Assembly: GCA_905236225.1 (NCBI GenBank)
Contig: CAJOPM010000044.1
Span: 1-5,785, forward strand
Source: an uncultured Eubacterium sp.
Lineage (GTDB): Bacteria; Bacillota; Clostridia; Lachnospirales; Lachnospiraceae
Length of the DNA stretch: 5,785 nt
Direction of reading: 5' to 3'
A model generated the notes under the pieces. That model was not told the origin of the DNA. It worked only from the letters and a program-made list of their open reading frames with translations, and made no database searches. The first letter of the stretch is position 1. Every line of letters begins with the position of its first letter. The position numbers were made by a program, and so were the translations under genes. Below, in pieces: positions 5,779 through 5,785 of the stretch.

Positions 5779-5785
5779 ATCAAAA
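5771..5785. repeat. 15-bp terminal direct repeat, right copy
   Basis: Identical and co-oriented with bases 1-15. Bases to its left (GCAAATC) take part in a stem, and the window stops at its last base, so what follows it in the genome cannot be seen here. Confidence 0.8.

Noticed and set aside
1..5785. The window as a small circular plasmid or transposable unit, because its ends match
   Set aside because: The match is only 15 bp, all six genes are chromosomal-type genes, and there is no replication, mobilisation, transposase or integrase gene. A repeat-bounded excerpt is simpler.

Overview
The window carries six complete protein genes, all on the minus strand and only 5 to 21 nt apart once starts are assigned by ribosome binding sites. 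It therefore reads as one operon running from right (about 5630) to left (133). The low GC content, the RNase HII with a Firmicutes-type N-terminal extension, the YlqF-type RbgA, the single-membrane-span signal peptidase I and the TIGR03960/TIGR03936 radical SAM pair all point to a low-GC Firmicute. The best guess is a Clostridia member of the Lachnospiraceae type. That family-level placement is inference from protein style, not from a marker gene.

Layout in transcription order: (1) 5630-3765, a cobalamin-binding-type radical SAM protein of the TIGR03960 family with a TTG start; (2) 3759-3145, a class I SAM-dependent methyltransferase; (3) 3138-2395, the TIGR03936/DUF2344 'radical SAM-linked' protein; (4) 2373-1780, signal peptidase I (lepB); (5) 1765-911, ribosome assembly GTPase RbgA/YlqF; (6) 900-133, ribonuclease HII (rnhB). 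Genes 1 and 3 are a known partner pair that is normally adjacent or fused; here a methyltransferase sits between them. Genes 4 to 6 form a conserved Firmicutes housekeeping string (lepB-rbgA-rnhB): protein export, late 50S subunit maturation, and removal of ribonucleotides or RNA from DNA.

The two short intergenic flanks contain no gene but are dense in inverted repeats. The left flank (1-132, just past the rnhB stop) holds a 15-bp perfect inverted repeat, a third copy of the same arm, and a further pyrimidine/purine hairpin. The right flank (5631-5785) holds a terminator-like hairpin immediately before the first gene, then two GC-rich palindromes and an outer enclosing stem. The first 15 bases and last 15 bases of the window are identical and in the same orientation, so the window starts and stops inside copies of what looks like a dispersed intergenic repeat.

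I see no mobile element, CRISPR array, tRNA, rRNA or defence system. The genes are ordinary core genes. The points worth a second look are the repeat architecture at the edges, the hairpin in front of the operon, and the methyltransferase placed inside the radical SAM pair.
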